Source of the DNA: Neobacillus bataviensis
Lineage (GTDB): Bacteria > Bacillota > Bacilli > Bacillales_B > DSM-18226
NCBI RefSeq assembly: GCF_019969725.1
Contig: NZ_JAHXYW010000004.1
Span: forward strand, 442,080-506,079
Length of the DNA stretch: 64,000 bases
Direction of reading: 5' to 3'
Shown here piece by piece: positions 7,853 through 17,053 of the stretch. The translations under genes and the position numbers were made by a program. Under the pieces are notes generated by a model. That model made no database searches. It had not been told where the DNA came from and saw nothing but the letters and a program-made list of their open reading frames with translations. Positions within the stretch are counted from its first letter, which is position 1, and the number at the start of each line of letters is the position of its first letter.

Positions 7853-8760
7853 CGATGTTCTGGATAAATATTATTCTTTGTTAAGTCTTTGATTAGCGCA
7901 ACCTCTTGATCCGTCAATGGCTGGCTTCTTACCGCCTTGGCATTGCCTCTAATCTGTTCTGCACTGCTCGCACCGGCAACAACAGATGCGACAGCAGGGT
8001 TTGCTAGATTGTATTGCAGCGCCACTTCTGTAAACGAGCGGCCAGCCCCCACTTTTTCTTTTAATAAGCCAAGCGTCTCTCTTAACTCTTCGTAGGAATA
8101 ATCCAAATACCCCTTTTCAGATGCTTTTTCAAGCAGCTTATCGCTAAGCAGCCCTTTTGCAAGCGGTCCCCGGGTAACAGCACTGATGCCTTTTTCATGA
8201 AGCAGGGGTAATGCCTCTTCTTCAGGCCTTCGGTCTAACATGCTGTACTGCATCATAACAGAAACCATCCCAGATTTCCTCACATATTCGCGAATCACAT
8301 TCGGCCGAATCGATGAGATGCCATAATAGCGAATCAAGCCTTCTTCCTTTAATTCCTCAAATGCTTCGATCGTTTCGTCAATCGGGTCCTCAATCGTGCC
8401 GCCATGCAATTGATAAAGATCAATATAGTCTGTTCCCAGCCGTTTCAGACTGTTTTTCACTGCTTCTTTTATATAGGCTTTAGAAGGGTCCCACGACCAG
8501 CCGCTTCGATCCTCCTTCCAGCGATTCCCGACTTTAGTCGCAATAATCACCTGTTCACGGACATCCTTTAACGCACTTCCGACGATTTTCTCATTTTCAC
8601 CGAAATCATATAAATCAGCTGTATCGAAATAGTTGATTCCTTCCTCAAGTGCTGCTTCGATGATTTTTCTCGAAGAAAGCTCATCTGTTCCGATGGACAT
8701 ACAGCCGAGCCCTAACTCGGTAACATACAAATCGGAGGCTCCTAATCTTCTTTTTTTCAA
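7849..8760 (-). CDS. yqkF: Aldo/keto reductase YqkF
   Basis: 303 residues, aldo/keto reductase superfamily: an NADPH-dependent (beta/alpha)8 barrel reducing aldehydes or ketones. The tetrad is visible as Asp and Tyr in YFDTADLYDFG, Lys in IATKVG and His in LYQLHGG. The NADPH-binding C-terminal SSAEQIRGNA segment is present. I chose the TTG start 6 bases after GGGGTG; it gives MKKRRLGASDL, matching family N-termini, whereas the upstream GTG is part of the ribosome site. The physiological substrate is unknown. Confidence 0.88.
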   Translation of the reverse strand: MKKRRLGASDLYVTELGLGCMSIGTDELSSRKIIEAALEEGINYFDTADLYDFGENEKIVGSALKDVREQVIIATKVGNRWKEDRSGWSWDPSKAYIKEAVKNSLKRLGTDYIDLYQLHGGTIEDPIDETIEAFEELKEEGLIRYYGISSIRPNVIREYVRKSGMVSVMMQYSMLDRRPEEEALPLLHEKGISAVTRGPLAKGLLSDKLLEKASEKGYLDYSYEELRETLGLLKEKVGAGRSFTEVALQYNLANPAVASVVAGASSAEQIRGNAKAVRSQPLTDQEVALIKDLTKNNIYPEHR

Positions 8761-8827
8761 AAAAAACACCCCGTTCTTTTTTCTATCATTTTACAAAAAG
8801 AACAGGGCAGACTACAAACAGCAGAAC

Positions 8828-8959
8828 TCATTTTTGCGCAATATTTTGAACCCATTCCGAAACGAAAGTATAATCCTTGTTATATTCCTTAAGCTTTTGA
8901 AGAATCTCCCAGCCCTTTCCGACAAGGATAATTCCTTTTTCGTGCACGACGACCTTCAT
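8828..8959 (-). CDS. mciZ: MciZ, mother-cell inhibitor of FtsZ
   Basis: A 43-codon gene giving MKVVVHEKGIILVGKGWEIL and a C-terminal half ending SEWVQNIAQK. The B. subtilis MciZ peptide, as I recall it, has the same M-K-V-x4-KG-x2-LVGK-x-WEI-x2-KLKEY framework. MciZ is made in the mother cell, caps FtsZ filaments and stops a second Z ring forming during sporulation. GGAGGGG precedes the ATG. The gene lies beside nudF and near spoIIM. A sigma-E-like promoter may lie upstream. It is too short for routine gene finders. Confidence 0.85.
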   Translation of the reverse strand: MKVVVHEKGIILVGKGWEILQKLKEYNKDYTFVSEWVQNIAQK

Positions 8960-8979
8960 CCATACCCCTCCAGTTTAAG

Positions 8980-9007
8980 TATGGTAAAATGTATGAGCAG
9001 ATTATCG
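8980..9007 (-). promoter_or_regulatory. Possible sigma-E promoter for mciZ
   Basis: On the minus strand CATACATT (near the CATACAMT -10) is preceded at 13 bases by TTCTATT, a partial match to KMATATT. The known sigma-E dependence of mciZ supports it, but the -35 match is imperfect. Confidence 0.35.
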
Positions 9008-9029
9008 GAATAGAACAGGAGTGACCTTA

Positions 9030-9584
9030 ATGAGCAAACTTGAAGAAAAAACGCTTCATAGTGAAGAAATTTTTTCAGGAAAGGTAATCAGTCTTCATTT
9101 ACAGGATGTTGAACTGCCAAATGGAAAGCAGTCCAAACGGGAAATCGTCAAACATCCCGGGGCAGTTGCTATTTTAGCTGTCACCAATGATGAAAAGATC
9201 ATCATGGTCGAACAATACCGAAAAGCGTTGGAAAGAACGATTGTGGAAATACCTGCAGGAAAGCTGGAAAAAGGGGAAGAACCAGCTGTCTGTGCCCGCC
9301 GCGAGCTCGAGGAAGAGACCGGCTATGGATGTGAAAGTCTTGAATTACTCACTTCCTTTTATACTTCACCAGGTTTTGCTGATGAAATCGTCCATGTATA
9401 TTTGGCAAAGGGCTTATCAAAAATAGAAAATTCCGCCGCACTTGATGAAGACGAATTTGTGAATCTCGAGGAATTAACTCTTGAAGAAGCTTTACAATAT
9501 GTCAAGGAACAAAAAATTTATGATGCGAAAACGATCTATGCTGTCCAATATTTACAATTGCAAAGGGCATTAGGAAAAAAATGA
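9030..9584 (+). CDS. nudF: ADP-ribose pyrophosphatase (Nudix)
   Basis: 184 residues with a complete Nudix box starting at GKLEKGEEP and continuing RRELEEETGYG, where the REx2EExG glutamates bind Mg2+. It hydrolyses ADP-ribose to AMP and ribose-5-phosphate. I chose the ATG at 9030 after AGGAGTG; an upstream in-frame GTG lies inside that ribosome site. It overlaps the next gene by ATGA, implying translational coupling. Order matches B. subtilis nudF (yqkG). Confidence 0.92.
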   Translation: MSKLEEKTLHSEEIFSGKVISLHLQDVELPNGKQSKREIVKHPGAVAILAVTNDEKIIMVEQYRKALERTIVEIPAGKLEKGEEPAVCARRELEEETGYGCESLELLTSFYTSPGFADEIVHVYLAKGLSKIENSAALDEDEFVNLEELTLEEALQYVKEQKIYDAKTIYAVQYLQLQRALGKK

Positions 9585-10744
9585 ATCGTTATTATGTAGA
9601 TTTACATATTCATATTGGCAGAACTTGGACAGGCAAACCGGTCAAAATTACCGGGGCCAAATCGTTAACTTTTACAAATATTATCGAACATGCCAGGCAC
9701 GAAAAAGGGCTCAATATGGTCGGAATAATCGACAGCCATTCACCAGAGGTCATTCTCGAGATGGAAAGTCTGATTGACAGTGGTGAAATTTATGAGCATC
9801 CGGATGGTGGCTTAGTATTTGGAGACTTAACGGTTATCCCGGGGTCGGAGTTGGAGATCTATGATGAGCAATGCAATGGTCCAATTCATTTGCTATGCTA
9901 TTTTCCAAACCTAACGATTATGAGAGAATTCTCAGCATGGTTGTCGAACCACTTGAAAAATATTCAATTAAGTTCACAAAGAATCTATGTATCAGGTCGG
10001 GTATTGCAAACAAAAGTAAAAGAGCTTGGAGGCATTTTCATTCCCGCCCATGTTTTCACGCCCTTTAAAAGTTTATATGGAAAAGGGGTCAATCATTCAC
10101 TAACAGAGGTACTGGATCCCGATTTAATAGACGGGATAGAGCTTGGACTAAGCTCAGATACAAGCATGGCTGATCAATTAGGAGAATTGCACCGCTATAC
10201 GTTTGTAACGAATTCAGACGCGCATTCCCTTGCAAAGATTGCCCGTGAATATCAAGTGGCTGCGATGAAAGAACCAACCTTCCTTGAACTGCAAAAAGCA
10301 TTAAAAGGAGAAGACGGCCGGCAAATTATTGCAAACTATGGGCTTGATCCACTGCTGGGGAAATATCATAAAACTGTCTGCGCAGAATGTTTAAATCATG
10401 TTAGTGAGGAAGATCAGCTTTGTGATTTATGTGGAAATAAGAAAATCGTAAAAGGAGTGGCTGACCGAATTCTGGAATTGAAAACGGCAGATGAAAGTCC
10501 TCCTGGCCGCCCTCCCTATGTTCATCAAGTACCACTGGAATTTATCCCTGGCCTAGGGCCGAAGTTACTTGAAAAACTGGTGAATCATTTCGGCAGTGAA
10601 ATGGCTATATTACATGAAGTACCACATGAAGCATTAAAAGAGGTAGTTCCGGCCAAAATAGCCGACCTTATCATGAAAGCAAGGGAAGGAAAAATAAATC
10701 TAGCAGCTGGCGGCGGCGGAAAATATGGTAAAATTGCGGATTAA
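9581..10744 (+). CDS. yqxK: Endonuclease Q family protein (YqxK)
   Basis: 387 residues. The N-terminal PHP-type metallo-phosphoesterase begins YVDLHIHIGRTW, with further metal ligands in IIDSHSPE, PAHVFTPF and TNSDAHS. A four-cysteine zinc site follows (CAECLNH and CDLCGNK, about residues 267-288), then a helix-hairpin-helix DNA-binding tail with IPGLGPKLLEKL. This order is that of EndoQ, which nicks DNA 5' of deaminated bases such as uracil and hypoxanthine. Start overlaps the nudF stop. Confidence 0.88.
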   Translation: MNRYYVDLHIHIGRTWTGKPVKITGAKSLTFTNIIEHARHEKGLNMVGIIDSHSPEVILEMESLIDSGEIYEHPDGGLVFGDLTVIPGSELEIYDEQCNGPIHLLCYFPNLTIMREFSAWLSNHLKNIQLSSQRIYVSGRVLQTKVKELGGIFIPAHVFTPFKSLYGKGVNHSLTEVLDPDLIDGIELGLSSDTSMADQLGELHRYTFVTNSDAHSLAKIAREYQVAAMKEPTFLELQKALKGEDGRQIIANYGLDPLLGKYHKTVCAECLNHVSEEDQLCDLCGNKKIVKGVADRILELKTADESPPGRPPYVHQVPLEFIPGLGPKLLEKLVNHFGSEMAILHEVPHEALKEVVPAKIADLIMKAREGKINLAAGGGGKYGKIAD

Positions 10745-10776
10745 AATCCCGGCAGTATGTGCTGCCGGGATTTTTC
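10744..10776 (+). terminator. Terminator after yqxK
   Basis: Perfect 12-bp stem AAATCCCGGCAG with its complement, then TTTTT. Confidence 0.9.
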
Positions 10777-10807
10777 CTATACTCTATTAAATTGTATTAA
10801 ATTATGG

Positions 10808-10836
10808 TAATAGAAATACTAGATTAGGCATAGATT
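10808..10836 (+). promoter_or_regulatory. Possible sigma-E promoter for spoIIM
   Basis: TAATAGA (5/7 to KMATATT), 14-base spacer, CATAGATT (6/8 to CATACAMT). spoIIM is sigma-E dependent in B. subtilis; the match here is only fair. Confidence 0.4.
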
Positions 10837-10872
10837 GTAATAACCGATTGACAAAAGTAGGAGGAACCGCAA

Positions 10873-11517
10873 ATGAAAAAACGATTGAACCAGTCCAATG
10901 CCGCTAGTTATTTCCGTGAGCATTCCTCGATTTTCTTATTTATTGTAATTTTATTTTTAATGGGGGTCATATTTGGAGCGGTTGTAGTAAACAGCATGAG
11001 TTTTACCCAAAAGGAAGATCTCTACTATTACTTATCACAATTTTTTGGCCAAGTTTCCGGTGATAAGGTAGCGGAAGATAATGACCTATTTTTCCAAAGC
11101 TTTTCCCACAATAGTAAGTTTATTGGACTAATGTGGATCCTTGGGATATCAATCATCGGACTGCCTGTTATTCTGATTCTCTTATTTGTTAAAGGAATGG
11201 TTGTCGGGTTTACAGTTGGCTTTTTAGTAAGTCAAATGGGCTGGAAAGGATTTCTGCTCGCGTTTGCTTCGATCCTCCCGCAAAACTTGATTATCATTCC
11301 AGTGTTTATCATGATGGCAGCCTTATCAGTGATATTTTCAATGAGAATGATCAAAAAACAGTTTATGAAAAAATATGCCCAGCCAATCATGCCATTTTTT
11401 AAAGGATATATTTTTGCCCTGATTGCTGCAGTGATTTTTATCTCGGCAGCATCTGGAATAGAGGCTTATTTATCGCCATGGTTAATGAAAACGATTATTA
11501 CCTCAACATCTTTATAG
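10873..11517 (+). CDS. spoIIM: Stage II sporulation protein M
   Basis: 214 residues, the same length as the B. subtilis protein. Five hydrophobic segments are visible (about residues 21-42, 75-100, 105-125, 134-155 and 178-200). SpoIIM is the scaffold of the SpoIID-SpoIIM-SpoIIP peptidoglycan-degrading complex that drives engulfment of the forespore by the mother cell. GTAGGAGG precedes the ATG. It lies between endonuclease Q and fur as in B. subtilis. Confidence 0.92.
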   Translation: MKKRLNQSNAASYFREHSSIFLFIVILFLMGVIFGAVVVNSMSFTQKEDLYYYLSQFFGQVSGDKVAEDNDLFFQSFSHNSKFIGLMWILGISIIGLPVILILLFVKGMVVGFTVGFLVSQMGWKGFLLAFASILPQNLIIIPVFIMMAALSVIFSMRMIKKQFMKKYAQPIMPFFKGYIFALIAAVIFISAASGIEAYLSPWLMKTIITSTSL

Positions 11518-11552
11518 TAATTATTACTTAATATTAATTATAAGTTCTTGTT

Positions 11553-11567
11553 TATAATAATTTTATT
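11553..11567. promoter_or_regulatory. PerR-box-like operator upstream of fur
   Basis: TTATAATAATTTTAT matches the PerR consensus TTATAATNATTATAA at 12 of 14 defined positions. It abuts the -35 of the fur promoter. fur is a PerR target in B. subtilis. Confidence 0.5.
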
Positions 11568-11568
11568 T

Positions 11569-11596
11569 TGAATCTCATTTCTCATCTGTTATAATG
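11569..11596 (+). promoter_or_regulatory. Sigma-A promoter of fur
   Basis: TTGAAT, 16-base spacer, TATAAT; 32 bases before the fur start codon. Confidence 0.7.
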
Positions 11597-11628
11597 AGAA
11601 CTAACAGTGGCGAGGGAGGGACTTCAGA

Positions 11629-12087
11629 ATGGAAACTAGAATTGAACGTATAAAAAAACAGTTGCATTCAGCAAGTTATAAGCTAACACCTCAGCGTGAA
11701 GCAACCGTCAGAGTTTTACTAGAAAATGAAGAGGATCATTTAAGTGCGGAAGATGTGTACCTCCTCGTTAAAGAAAAATCGCCTGAAATTGGATTAGCAA
11801 CTGTTTATCGAACATTAGAGTTATTAACGGAATTAAAAATTGTCGATAAAATAAATTTTGGCGACGGCGTATCGAGATACGATTTAAGACAGGAGGGTGC
11901 AGCACATTTTCACCATCATCTTGTTTGTATTGAATGTGGCGCCGTTGATGAAATTCAGGAAGATTTGCTTGAGGATGTAGAAGCTGTCGTCGAACGACGA
12001 TGGAATTTTAAAATTAAAGATCATCGCCTTACTTTTCATGGGATTTGCTATCGCTGCCAGGCGAAAGTAGAAGAAAAAACTGTATAG
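11629..12087 (+). CDS. fur: Ferric uptake regulator
   Basis: 152 residues. The N-terminal winged helix (to about residue 85) contains LTPQREATVR and the recognition segment IGLATVYRTLELL; the C-terminal dimer domain has HHHLVCIECG and CYRCQAK, the two CxxC pairs that bind structural zinc. Fe2+-loaded Fur represses iron-uptake genes. Fur, PerR and Zur are related; the position between spoIIM and yqzK-xerD identifies this copy as Fur. A PerR-like site may couple it to peroxide stress. Confidence 0.92.
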   Translation: METRIERIKKQLHSASYKLTPQREATVRVLLENEEDHLSAEDVYLLVKEKSPEIGLATVYRTLELLTELKIVDKINFGDGVSRYDLRQEGAAHFHHHLVCIECGAVDEIQEDLLEDVEAVVERRWNFKIKDHRLTFHGICYRCQAKVEEKTV

Positions 12088-12097
12088 CTTATAAATG

Positions 12098-12126
12098 GTC
12101 CTTTTGTGCAAAGGGCTTTTTCTTTT
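12098..12126 (+). terminator. Weak terminator after fur
   Basis: Short stem around GTCCTTT and AAAGGGC followed by TTTTTCTTTT. Confidence 0.5.
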
Positions 12127-12217
12127 GTTTCCCCCATATTTCGAGATATAAAGGTATAAAACTTGTACATTTTGGCATACCTTTTACTAGAGTACCTGAA
12201 AATTAGGGGGAAGCAAG

Positions 12218-12445
12218 ATGATCTCTTTTATAAAAATTACACTGCAAACCTTAAAGGTTTTTATCATTTTCACCGGATGCACAATCCTCTTCTATTATGG
12301 TATCATGTGGGTATCAGAAGAATACCAAAGCTATCATCGCTATGAAGAACCGGAAGGAGCAGCATTAAAGGTTTCAAATGCAGTAGATGAAGAAAATCCT
12401 TCCTTGTTAGATCGGCTGATGTTGTTTTATTTAAATGGGGAGTAA
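12218..12445 (+). CDS. yqzK: YqzK family membrane peptide (DUF4227)
   Basis: 75 residues. One membrane segment spans about residues 10-30, followed by a short acidic tail rich in Glu and Tyr ([15 protein letters not shown]). TTAGGGGG precedes the ATG. It matches YqzK, a Bacillus protein of unknown function fixed between fur and xerD. The gap to xerD is only 5 bases, so the two are probably co-translated. Confidence 0.75.
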   Translation: MISFIKITLQTLKVFIIFTGCTILFYYGIMWVSEEYQSYHRYEEPEGAALKVSNAVDEENPSLLDRLMLFYLNGE

Positions 12446-12450
12446 GGGCG

Positions 12451-13344
12451 ATGGAAGAGCGAATAAAAGAATTTATGCATTATTTGATAGTTGAAAAAGG
12501 GCTGGCCCAAAATACGATTCTATCCTATGAACGCGATTTGAAAAGCTATCTTCATTATTTAGTAAAGGTTGAGGCAATCCGCTCCTTTAATGATGTACAG
12601 CGCGTCCATATTGTACAATTTCTGGGATTTTTAAAGGAGCAAGGAAAATCAGCGAAAACAATTGCACGGCACATTGCTTCCATTCGTGCCTTTCATCAAT
12701 TTTTATTAAGGGAAAAAGCAGCTGATCAGGATCCTTCGAATTTGATTGAACCGCCGAAACTTGAAAGGGCTATTCCTAAAGTTTTGAGCATGAAAGAGGT
12801 TGAATTCCTTTTAGAAGCGCCTAAATTGGATGATCATTTTGGAAAACGGGACAAAGCGATGCTTGAACTTCTCTATGCAACAGGAATTCGTGTTAGTGAA
12901 CTGATTGGTCTGGATGTTGATCATGTTCATTTAACGATGGGGTTTATTCGTTGTCATGGAACAAGCAATAATGAACGGATTATTCCGATTGGGCGAACTG
13001 CCTCAAATGCGATATTGCAATATTTAGAACAAGGCAGACCTTTGTTTGCGGCGAAAAAGAACCCTGATAATGCCTTGTTTTTAAATCACCAGGGTAAAAG
13101 GTTGACCAGACAGGGTTTTTGGAAAATTCTAAAAAAACTTTCCAAAGAGGCTGGAATAGTAAAAGAGCTGACTCCACATACACTCCGTCATTCCTTTGCT
13201 GCTCATTTATTGGAAAATGGGGCTGATTTAAAGGCTGTTCAAGAAATGTTAGGACATGCAAATATAGCTACCACACAAATATATACAAACGTTTCTAAAA
13301 CAAGGTTGAAGGACGTTTATAGTAAATTCCACCCAAGAGCTTGA
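12451..13344 (+). CDS. xerD: Tyrosine recombinase XerD with altered active-site lysine loop
   Basis: 297 residues, normal length, with a SAM-like N-terminal domain and C-terminal catalytic domain. With XerC it resolves chromosome dimers at dif. Catalytic Arg (ATGIRVSEL), His-x2-Arg (HTLRHSF), His (MLGHANI) and Tyr (TTQIYTNVS) are all present. The beta-hairpin normally reading GKGNKER, with the catalytic Lys (Lys172 in E. coli XerD), here reads GTSNNER, so both lysines are gone. The reading frame is open and the rest is well conserved. Activity may be reduced, or another lysine may substitute. Confidence 0.88.
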   Translation: MEERIKEFMHYLIVEKGLAQNTILSYERDLKSYLHYLVKVEAIRSFNDVQRVHIVQFLGFLKEQGKSAKTIARHIASIRAFHQFLLREKAADQDPSNLIEPPKLERAIPKVLSMKEVEFLLEAPKLDDHFGKRDKAMLELLYATGIRVSELIGLDVDHVHLTMGFIRCHGTSNNERIIPIGRTASNAILQYLEQGRPLFAAKKNPDNALFLNHQGKRLTRQGFWKILKKLSKEAGIVKELTPHTLRHSFAAHLLENGADLKAVQEMLGHANIATTQIYTNVSKTRLKDVYSKFHPRA

Positions 13345-13381
13345 TAGAATCATAGTTGCTACTCAATTTCATAAAAACGTC

Positions 13382-13414
13382 AAAAAGCTGCCAAAAATTC
13401 AGGCAGCTTTTTCT
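13382..13414 (+). terminator. Terminator after xerD
   Basis: AAAAAGCTGCC stem with its complement, 9-base loop, then TTTTT. The A-run also allows minus-strand action. Confidence 0.85.
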
Positions 13415-13569
13415 TGTATTTTCGAAAACATTTAGTAAAATAGAGATGTCAGACTTCTGACGATTGTAATTATGTGACCCCTTCATAGTTCCAATATAAA
13501 CAGGGTAATCTATTTTTGTGTGTTTTTTTATTTGTAAACGTTTCCTATTGATAAAGGAGGAAGATTCGA

Positions 13570-14754
13570 ATGACGGCAGATACATATAAGCGTATTTTTA
13601 TTATCGTCATGGACTCAGTCGGAATTGGAGAAGCACCGGATGCAGAAAAGTTTGGTGATAAAGGTGCTGATACATTTGGACATATTGCTGAAAGAATGAA
13701 CGGTCTTAATATGCCCAATATGGCGAAATTGGGATTAAGTAATATTAAGGAAATAAAAGGAATTGATAAAGCAGAAAAGCCTTTAGCTTTTTATACAAAA
13801 ATGATGGAAGCTTCAAACGGAAAAGATACAATGACAGGACATTGGGAAATTATGGGGCTGAATATTCAGACGCCATTCCGTGTATTCCCAGAAGGGTTTC
13901 CAGAGGAACTTGTATCTGAATTAGAAAACCGCACCGGCAGAAAAATTATTGGCAATAAACCAGCCAGCGGAACCGAAATTCTCGATGAACTTGGTGCAGA
14001 GCACATGAATTCAGGTGCATTGATTGTATATACATCGGCAGATTCTGTCCTGCAAATTGCCGCCCACGAGGAAATTATTCCGCTTGAAGAATTATATAAG
14101 ATTTGTAAAATTGCACGCGAACTGACGCTTGATGAAAAGTATATGGTTGGCCGGGTAATTGCCCGTCCATTCCTAGGGGAACCAGGAAACTTTAAACGAA
14201 CTTCTAACCGCCATGATTATGCCTTAAAACCATTCGATCGGACAGTAATGAGCGAATTGAAGGATGCAGGATTTGATGTAATCGCGATTGGTAAAATATC
14301 GGATATTTATGACGGCGAAGGCGTTACAAAGTCACTCCGTACCGTTTCGAATATGGACGGTATGGATAAGCTTGTTGAAACCCTTGATATGGACTTCAAT
14401 GGAATAAGCTTTTTAAATCTAGTGGATTTTGATGCATTGTATGGTCACCGCCGCGACCCTGAAGGTTATGGTAAAGCACTTGAAGAATATGATGCGCGCC
14501 TTCCTGAAGTGTTTGCGAAAATGAATGAAGATGACTTATTAATGATTACAGCAGACCACGGAAACGACCCTGTCGCACCTGGCACAGACCATACTCGTGA
14601 GTATGTCCCATTATTAGTTTACTCTAAGAAAGTGACTGAGGGCAGAGAGCTGCCACTCCGAGAAACATTTGCTGACCTAGGAGCAACAGTGGCGGAAAAC
14701 TTCAATGTGAAAATGCCAAATTACGGAAAGAGCTTTTTAAAAGAATTAAGTTAA
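13570..14754 (+). CDS. deoB: Phosphopentomutase
   Basis: 394 residues of the alkaline-phosphatase-like metalloenzyme family. It interconverts (deoxy)ribose-1-phosphate and -5-phosphate. Metal-binding motifs are visible: [13 protein letters not shown] at the N-terminus, the phosphorylated Thr region [10 protein letters not shown], and [21 protein letters not shown] at the C-terminus. AAAGGAGG precedes the ATG. It is followed 14 bases later by pupG and then pdp, forming a nucleoside-salvage operon whose phosphorylases supply its substrate. Confidence 0.95.
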   Translation: MTADTYKRIFIIVMDSVGIGEAPDAEKFGDKGADTFGHIAERMNGLNMPNMAKLGLSNIKEIKGIDKAEKPLAFYTKMMEASNGKDTMTGHWEIMGLNIQTPFRVFPEGFPEELVSELENRTGRKIIGNKPASGTEILDELGAEHMNSGALIVYTSADSVLQIAAHEEIIPLEELYKICKIARELTLDEKYMVGRVIARPFLGEPGNFKRTSNRHDYALKPFDRTVMSELKDAGFDVIAIGKISDIYDGEGVTKSLRTVSNMDGMDKLVETLDMDFNGISFLNLVDFDALYGHRRDPEGYGKALEEYDARLPEVFAKMNEDDLLMITADHGNDPVAPGTDHTREYVPLLVYSKKVTEGRELPLRETFADLGATVAENFNVKMPNYGKSFLKELS

Positions 14755-14768
14755 AAAGGGGAATGAAC

Positions 14769-15587
14769 ATGAACGTTAAAAAAATTCAAAATGCTGCTGG
14801 ATTTCTTAAAGATAAATATGCGAATACACCTAGAATTGGTCTCATTTTAGGATCTGGATTAGGTGTGTTAGCGGATGAAATTGAGAATCCTGTCAAAATT
14901 CCATACAATCAAATACCTGATTTCCCAGTCTCCACAGTAGAAGGACATGCAGGACAGCTTGTTTTTGGGGTATTTAGTGGAGTAGAGGTTGTTGCAATGC
15001 AGGGCCGCTTTCATTTCTATGAAGGATATGCAATGGATAAAGTAACCTTCCCTGTTCGCGTCATGAAAGAAATGGGAGTTGAAATGTTAATCGTTACGAA
15101 TGCTGCCGGCGGTGTCAATGAAAGCTTTGAGCCGGGAGATTTGATGATTATTACCGACCATATTAATAATATGGGAACAAATCCATTAATTGGGCCAAAT
15201 GATGCTAAATTAGGCGTTCGTTTTCCAGATATGTCAGAAGCCTATACGAAGGAATTACGTGCTATGGCAAAGGAAATCGCTTCTCGCTTAAATATTAAAG
15301 TTCAGGAGGGTGTTTATTTCGGAAACCCTGGCCCTGTATATGAAACACCAGCTGAAATTCGCATGGTTCGGGTGTTGGGCGGTGATGCAGTGGGAATGTC
15401 TACTGTACCAGAGGTAATCGTTGCCCGCCACAGTGGAATGAAGGTTCTTGGTATATCTTGTATTTCAAATATGGCTGCCGGTATTCTTGACCAGCCGCTG
15501 ACACATGATGAAGTCATCGAAACAACTGAAAAAGTTAAAGCAAATTTCCTTCTATATATAAAAGAAATCGTTAAAAACATGGCCTAA
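14769..15587 (+). CDS. pupG: Purine-nucleoside phosphorylase
   Basis: About 272 residues, PNP/MTAP type (trimeric class). It splits purine nucleosides with phosphate to a base and pentose-1-phosphate. The phosphate loop [12 protein letters not shown], the GRFHFYEGY motif and TNAAGGVN are family signatures; [17 protein letters not shown] is the base-binding region. I prefer the ATG 8 bases after AAAAGGGG to the one two codons upstream, which is too close. It lies between deoB and pdp. Confidence 0.93.
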   Translation: MNVKKIQNAAGFLKDKYANTPRIGLILGSGLGVLADEIENPVKIPYNQIPDFPVSTVEGHAGQLVFGVFSGVEVVAMQGRFHFYEGYAMDKVTFPVRVMKEMGVEMLIVTNAAGGVNESFEPGDLMIITDHINNMGTNPLIGPNDAKLGVRFPDMSEAYTKELRAMAKEIASRLNIKVQEGVYFGNPGPVYETPAEIRMVRVLGGDAVGMSTVPEVIVARHSGMKVLGISCISNMAAGILDQPLTHDEVIETTEKVKANFLLYIKEIVKNMA

Positions 15588-15626
15588 TTGAGAAGAAACC
15601 TATTTATTGTAAAGTGGTGATAATCG

Positions 15627-16931
15627 ATGAGAATGGTTGACCTAATTGAGAAAAAAAGAGATGGACATGAATTAACAACGGAAGAAATCAAATTTATTAT
15701 TAACGGCTATACAGATGGTTCCATACCGGATTATCAAATGAGTGCCTTAACCATGGCTATCGTCTTTCAAGGGATGACCGAGAAAGAAAGAGCCGATTTA
15801 ACAATGGCAATGGTGGAATCCGGGGATCAAATTGATTTATCACAAATTGAAGGAATAAAAGTTGATAAACATTCAACTGGCGGAGTTGGTGATACAACCA
15901 CTCTTGTTCTTGGCCCGCTTGTAGCTGCCTTGGGAGTCCCTGTTGCGAAAATGTCAGGTCGTGGATTGGGACATACCGGCGGTACCATTGATAAATTAGA
16001 AGCAGTTAATGGTTTCCATGTTGAAATTGATAATGCTGAATTCATTGATCTAGTAAATAAAAATAAAATCGCCGTTATCGGCCAAAGCGGAAATTTAACA
16101 CCTGCGGATAAAAAGCTTTATGCCCTAAGAGATGTTACGGCAACTGTTGAAAGTATTCCGCTGATTGCCAGTTCCATCATGAGCAAAAAAATTGCTGCAG
16201 GAGCTGATGCCATTGTACTGGATGTAAAAACAGGCGCCGGAGCTTTCATGAAAACGCTTGATGATTCAAAAGACTTGGCAAAAGCAATGGTTCGGATTGG
16301 TAATAATGTCGGCAGACGTACAATGGCCGTCATTTCCGACATGAGCCAGCCGCTAGGATATGCTATCGGTAACGCGCTTGAAGTAAAGGAAGCTATTGAC
16401 ACATTAAAAGGTGAGGGGCCCGAAGATTTAACAGAGCTATGCTTAACACTCGGCAGCCATATGGTTTACCTGGCAGAAAAAGCAAGCTCATTAGCAGAGG
16501 CAAGGACACTCCTTGAAAATGTGATTAAAGATGGTTCAGCCCTTGAAAAATTAAAAGTCTTTTTAAGCTCGCAGGGCGGGGATGCCTCGATTGTAGATGA
16601 TCCTGCTAAAATGCCTCAGGCTAAATTCACGTTTGAGCTTGAAGCGAAAGAAGATGGGTATGTTTCCGAAATCGTCGCTGACGAGGTTGGAACAGCAGCA
16701 ATGTTACTAGGAGCAGGAAGAGCAACGAAGGAATCTATTATTGATTTGGCAGTTGGCCTTGTGTTAAGGAAGAAAATCGGCGACCAGGTCAATAAAGGTG
16801 AATCGTTAGTAACTATCTACAGCAACTTTGAGGACGTAAGTGAAGTAAAACAAAAGCTTTATGAAAATATCAAAATCTCGGCAGCCAAAGTCGACGCGCC
16901 AGTTCTCATACATGGAGAAATAACAGAATAA
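15627..16931 (+). CDS. pdp: Pyrimidine-nucleoside phosphorylase
   Basis: 434 residues, the same architecture as Bacillus Pdp and thymidine phosphorylases: alpha domain, then the glycine-rich phosphate-binding signature [18 protein letters not shown] near residue 110, [10 protein letters not shown], and a C-terminal PYNP domain. It cleaves uridine, deoxyuridine and thymidine. In B. subtilis pdp sits with dra-nupC; here it closes the deoB-pupG set, an arrangement known from other bacilli. A long palindrome follows. Confidence 0.94.
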   Translation: MRMVDLIEKKRDGHELTTEEIKFIINGYTDGSIPDYQMSALTMAIVFQGMTEKERADLTMAMVESGDQIDLSQIEGIKVDKHSTGGVGDTTTLVLGPLVAALGVPVAKMSGRGLGHTGGTIDKLEAVNGFHVEIDNAEFIDLVNKNKIAVIGQSGNLTPADKKLYALRDVTATVESIPLIASSIMSKKIAAGADAIVLDVKTGAGAFMKTLDDSKDLAKAMVRIGNNVGRRTMAVISDMSQPLGYAIGNALEVKEAIDTLKGEGPEDLTELCLTLGSHMVYLAEKASSLAEARTLLENVIKDGSALEKLKVFLSSQGGDASIVDDPAKMPQAKFTFELEAKEDGYVSEIVADEVGTAAMLLGAGRATKESIIDLAVGLVLRKKIGDQVNKGESLVTIYSNFEDVSEVKQKLYENIKISAAKVDAPVLIHGEITE

Positions 16932-16943
16932 TAAACGTGCTCT

Positions 16944-16993
16944 AAGGTGTCAGGCACCATGTGAAAATTTCACATGGTGCCTGACACCTTTTT
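16944..16993. repeat. Perfect 47-bp palindrome (23-bp arms), terminator-like repeat
   Basis: Arms 16944-16966 and 16968-16990 are exact reverse complements around a single base, starting AAGGTGTCAGGCACCATG and ending in its complement, with T-runs following. It lies 12 bases after the pdp stop and 3 bases before the sigma-F -35 of dacF. The GGTGTCAGGCACC motif is recurrent in bacilli from memory. It probably terminates pdp transcription and may be a mobile palindromic unit. Confidence 0.85.
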
Positions 16994-16995
16994 AT

Positions 16996-17024
16996 GTATA
17001 AACTTGTTTATTTTGGTAAAAATG
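16996..17024 (+). promoter_or_regulatory. Sigma-F promoter of dacF
   Basis: GTATA (full match to GYWTA), 14-base spacer, GGTAAAAATG (matches all but the last position of GGNRANANTW). dacF is forespore-expressed under sigma-F in B. subtilis. Confidence 0.75.
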
Positions 17025-17053
17025 GTGGCTATAAAGAATGGAGGGTTATGCGA

